Assembly (NCBI GenBank): GCA_017534815.1
Contig: JAFXVS010000063.1
Coordinates: 1-44,154, forward strand
Direction of reading: 5' to 3'
Origin: Bacteroidaceae bacterium
Lineage (GTDB): Bacteria > Bacteroidota > Bacteroidia > Bacteroidales > Bacteroidaceae
DNA: 44,154 nt
Position numbers and translations under genes: made by a program. Shown here piece after piece: positions 42,256 through 44,154 of this stretch. A model generated the notes under the pieces. It saw only the letters and a program-made list of their open reading frames with translations. It was not told the DNA's origin and did not search any database. Position 1 is the first letter of the stretch. Every line of letters starts with the position of its first letter.

Positions 42256-42475
42256 TTGTCACGCTGACAAAACTCATTTTGGTTCCAGCGAAGACTTTGT
42301 CACGCTGACAAACTCAATTTTGGCTCCAGCGGAGACTTTGTCACGCTGACAAACTCAATTTTGGTTCCAGCGGAGACTTTGTCACGCTGACAAACTCAAT
42401 TTTGGTTCCAGCGGAGACTTTGTCACGCTGACAAAACTCATTTTGGCTCCAGCGGAGACTTTGTCACGCTGACAA
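42256..42475. repeat. 41-base tandem array with palindrome TTGTCACGCTGACAA
   Basis: The 15-base palindrome occurs at 42256, 42297, 42338, 42379, 42420 and 42461, exactly 41 bases apart, with near-identical sequence between (ends in CAGCGGAGACT). Five full units and a last palindrome are present. The period is close to four helical turns and is not a multiple of three, so the array is not coding. Confidence 0.85.
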
Positions 42476-42652
42476 AAGCAGCGAAAAATTTCGCCAACAG
42501 ACAAAATCATTGTCTGGTAAACGCATTTCTGATTTCTTTCTTCATTCGTTCTTTTTTCCTTTCTTTTTTAATTTGTACCTAAAAACATGATGCCCGGTGT
42601 GTGCCTTTCAGTCCATTTGCCCAATGGTTCACATCCTTCGTCATTTCGGCTG

Positions 42653-42685
42653 CAAATATATGATGTGCGCACATCGTTTTCCAAA
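42653..42685 (-). promoter_or_regulatory. Promoter of the DUF6261 gene with palindromic spacer
   Basis: On the minus strand, TTTG (42682-42685), 21 bases and TATATTTG (42653-42660). The spacer contains GATGTGCGCACATC (42662-42675), a perfect 14-base palindrome and probable operator. The predicted leader of about 430 bases includes the 41-base array. Confidence 0.55.
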
Positions 42686-42778
42686 CCTTCCCACTTTCTT
42701 TTCCATCTTTTCAACAATATTTAACGCAAACAGGCGCATTTTCCCTCTGAAACAGGGGTGACAAGTGACAAAATGGGG

Positions 42779-42818
42779 GTAAAAGAAGAGCCCGTGCTGG
42801 TGCACAGGCTCTCTTCTG
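42779..42818 (-). terminator. Terminator of the BspA-like gene
   Basis: AGAAGAG-GCC-GTGC stem arms pair with GCAC-GGC-CTCTTCT around a 4-base loop; on the minus strand TTTT follows. Confidence 0.75.
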
Positions 42819-43102
42819 TTTTCTACTCTAGATTTTTTATATTATTCCTCTACAATATTCATGAACCTGCTCCATGTTTTGCAATGAGGTCGTTACTTGA
42901 CAAGCACCTTTTTGCCATTGACAATATACACGCCCTTTGGCAATTTTTTATTTGAAATGCGGTGACCTTGTAAGTCATAAATCACATTTGTCTCATGGCT
43001 CTTTCTACTTTGGCCAAATTCAATGTCCGTGATTGCCGTCTCCTCATCAGTCAAGGCTACAATCTCCTTAAATGTGTTCCATGGATCTGTCGCCTTGTAC
43101 GT

Positions 43103-43231
43103 CTCTAAGGAAGCAACTGGCACGTGGAGCGTGGCAGAAGAGATGGATGAGTTATCAAACGCACCCAACCAACCACTGACTGTTTCCGGAACACTCTTTG
43201 CACAACAATATACATCCTTCAGGCCGGAGCA
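43103..43231. repeat. 129-base block, copy 1
   Basis: Same sequence as 43871-43999 with a single base difference, 768 bases apart (256 codons, frame kept). Confidence 0.85.
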
Positions 43232-43870
43232 ATCCTGAAAAGCATAGTCTCTTATTGATGTCACACTGTTAGGGATAGTCACCGATGTCAGGCCGGAGCA
43301 ACGAGAGAAAGCCCCGTATCCTATTTCTGTCACGCTATTGCCGATTGTCACCGATGTCAGGCTGGAGCATATATAGAAAGCAAAGTTTCTGATTGATGTC
43401 ACGCTGTTGGGGATAGTCACCGATGTCAGGCCGGAGCAACGAGAGAAAGCCCCGTATCTTATTTCTGTCACGCTGTTGGGGATAGTCACCGATGTCAAGC
43501 CGGAGCAGGCTGCGAAAGTCCCTTCTCCTATTGATGTTACGCTGTTGGGGATTGTCACCGAAGTCAGGCCGGAGCAGCCAGAGAAAGCCCTGTTTCCTAA
43601 TGATGTCACGCTGTTGGGGATAGTCACCGATGTCAGGCGGTAGCAGCCATAGAAAGCATCGTCTCCTATTTCTGTCACGCTGTAGGCCACATCATTTTCT
43701 GTTACAGTCTCGGGAATCGTCACACTGCCTGTGTAGTTGGTGTCGCCAGAGGTTACAGTAGCCTCCATTGTATAGGGATTTAGAAGGTAAAAGACACCAT
43801 CAATTGTTACAGAATGCTCAATAGCCACAATTTTACGGAAATCCTTCCATGGTGCTGTCGCCTTATAAGC

Positions 43871-43999
43871 CTCTAAGGAAGCAACTGGCACGTGGAGCGT
43901 GGCAGAAGAGATGGATGAGTTATCAAACGCACCCGACCAACCACTGACTGTTTCCGGAACACTCTTTGCACAACAATATACATCCTTCAGGCCGGAGCA
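43871..43999. repeat. 129-base block, copy 2
   Basis: Partner of 43103-43231; codes for the segment with PVASLEAYKA and the GWSGAFDNSS stretch. Confidence 0.85.
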
Positions 44000-44006
44000 G
44001 CCAGAG

Positions 44007-44154
44007 TATTTGCAACTTACTGTGTACCAATTCGTTTTGTTTAAAACGGTAGAAAAGTTGTTTCGAGGATTTTACTGAGAGTGAATAAGATGAAGATTTA
44101 ACGTTTTTACCCTTTGTTTAGGTCGCAAATCGTTCTTATGGAGAGTGTAAAATA
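44007..44154. other. Sequence beyond the BspA break, possible mobile element end
   Basis: From 44007 the sequence no longer matches the LRR pattern; it is AT-rich and has no recognised gene to the window end. It could be the end of an insertion sequence or the far side of a rearrangement. No inverted terminal repeat can be confirmed because the window ends. Confidence 0.35.

Larger units (their letters stand above)
42217..42892. other. Long regulatory region with tandem palindromes
   Basis: This gene-free region holds, in order: an AT-rich stretch before the DUF6261 start, six copies of a 15-base palindrome on a 41-base period (42256-42475), an AT-rich stretch, a promoter with a 14-base palindrome in its spacer (42653-42685), and the terminator of the BspA-like gene (42779-42818). 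Confidence 0.7.
42893..44071 (-). pseudogene. BspA-like leucine-rich-repeat protein, 5' end lost
   Basis: The frame is open from 44071 to the stop at 42893 (393 codons), but it has no convincing start or signal peptide. It contains tandem LRR_5 (BspA) repeats of the type LTSVTIPNSVTSIGxxAF and a C-terminal tail (IYDLQGHRISNKKLPKGVYI, ending KKVLVK) typical of T9SS-sorted Prevotella surface proteins. Such proteins bind host or other cells. Two 129-base blocks (43103-43231 and 43871-43999) are identical but for one base. The repeat pattern stops abruptly at about 44006; upstream sequence is unrelated and carries stop codons on the minus strand, so the gene has probably been cut by a rearrangement or mobile element. 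A terminator follows its stop codon. Confidence 0.7.

Noticed and set aside
42256-42475. CRISPR array
   Set aside because: The whole 41-base unit is repeated with hardly any change, so there are no unique spacers, and no cas genes are near.
43407-43643. Plus-strand repeat protein
   Set aside because: It is the mirror frame of the LRR repeats on the minus strand.

Overview
The window reads as chromosomal DNA from a gut- or rumen-type Bacteroidetes, most likely Prevotellaceae. The evidence is: promoters of the Bacteroidetes form (TTTG, about 19 bases, TAnnTTTG); start codons without Shine-Dalgarno sequences; a 2545-residue SprA of the type IX secretion system (T9SS); a BspA-type leucine-rich-repeat protein; glycoside hydrolases of families GH30, GH97 and GH105; DUF4230 and DUF6261 proteins; and the gene order rplM-rpsI-rpsB-tsf. 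No rRNA, tRNA, CRISPR array, prophage or complete insertion sequence was recognised.

Layout. 1-2512: an AT-rich leader, a small secreted protein, and a protein with an HExxH motif and a C-terminal YkvA/DUF1232-like segment. 2541-4524: a long structured leader (possible ncRNA) and a CbbX/SpoVK-type AAA+ ATPase. 4562-7194: a PHP-domain phosphatase divergent from an MscS channel. 7228-14865: sprA on the minus strand, divergent from an unknown secreted protein. 15936-18146: a patatin-type phospholipase fused to an outer-membrane barrel. 18147-19754: a small GIN-like protein surrounded by hairpins and repeats. 19755-26817, all minus strand: a DHH phosphoesterase followed by GH97, then GH30 followed by recG. 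26984-28223: two tandem DUF4230 genes. 28341-31518: the ribosomal operon with a structured leader and a strong terminator. 31575-33361: two secreted or lipoprotein genes on the minus strand. 33540-41006: a long plus-strand run of a WG-repeat lipoprotein, a lipoprotein, cca, GH105, lpxK, thiL and nagB. 41053-42892: a large palindrome, a DUF6261 gene and a 41-base tandem array. 42893-44071: a BspA-like gene broken at its 5' end.

How the genes fit together. Much of the window concerns the cell envelope and glycans: SprA exports proteins through the outer membrane; the GH30 and BspA-like proteins end in sorting-tail-like sequences that could make them clients of that system; the hydrolases attack xylan, alpha-galactosides and pectin fragments; LpxK makes lipid A; NagB handles amino-sugars.

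The most unusual content is repeat DNA. Arrays of 7- or 9-base units sit at many gene ends and often supply or touch the stop codon. One heptamer array and one separate palindromic element lie in frame inside recG, and a second copy of that palindromic element lies just downstream of recG. A 41-base array carrying six identical palindromes sits in the probable leader of the DUF6261 gene, and a 34-base inverted repeat follows nagB. All calls come from reading the sequence; no database search was run.
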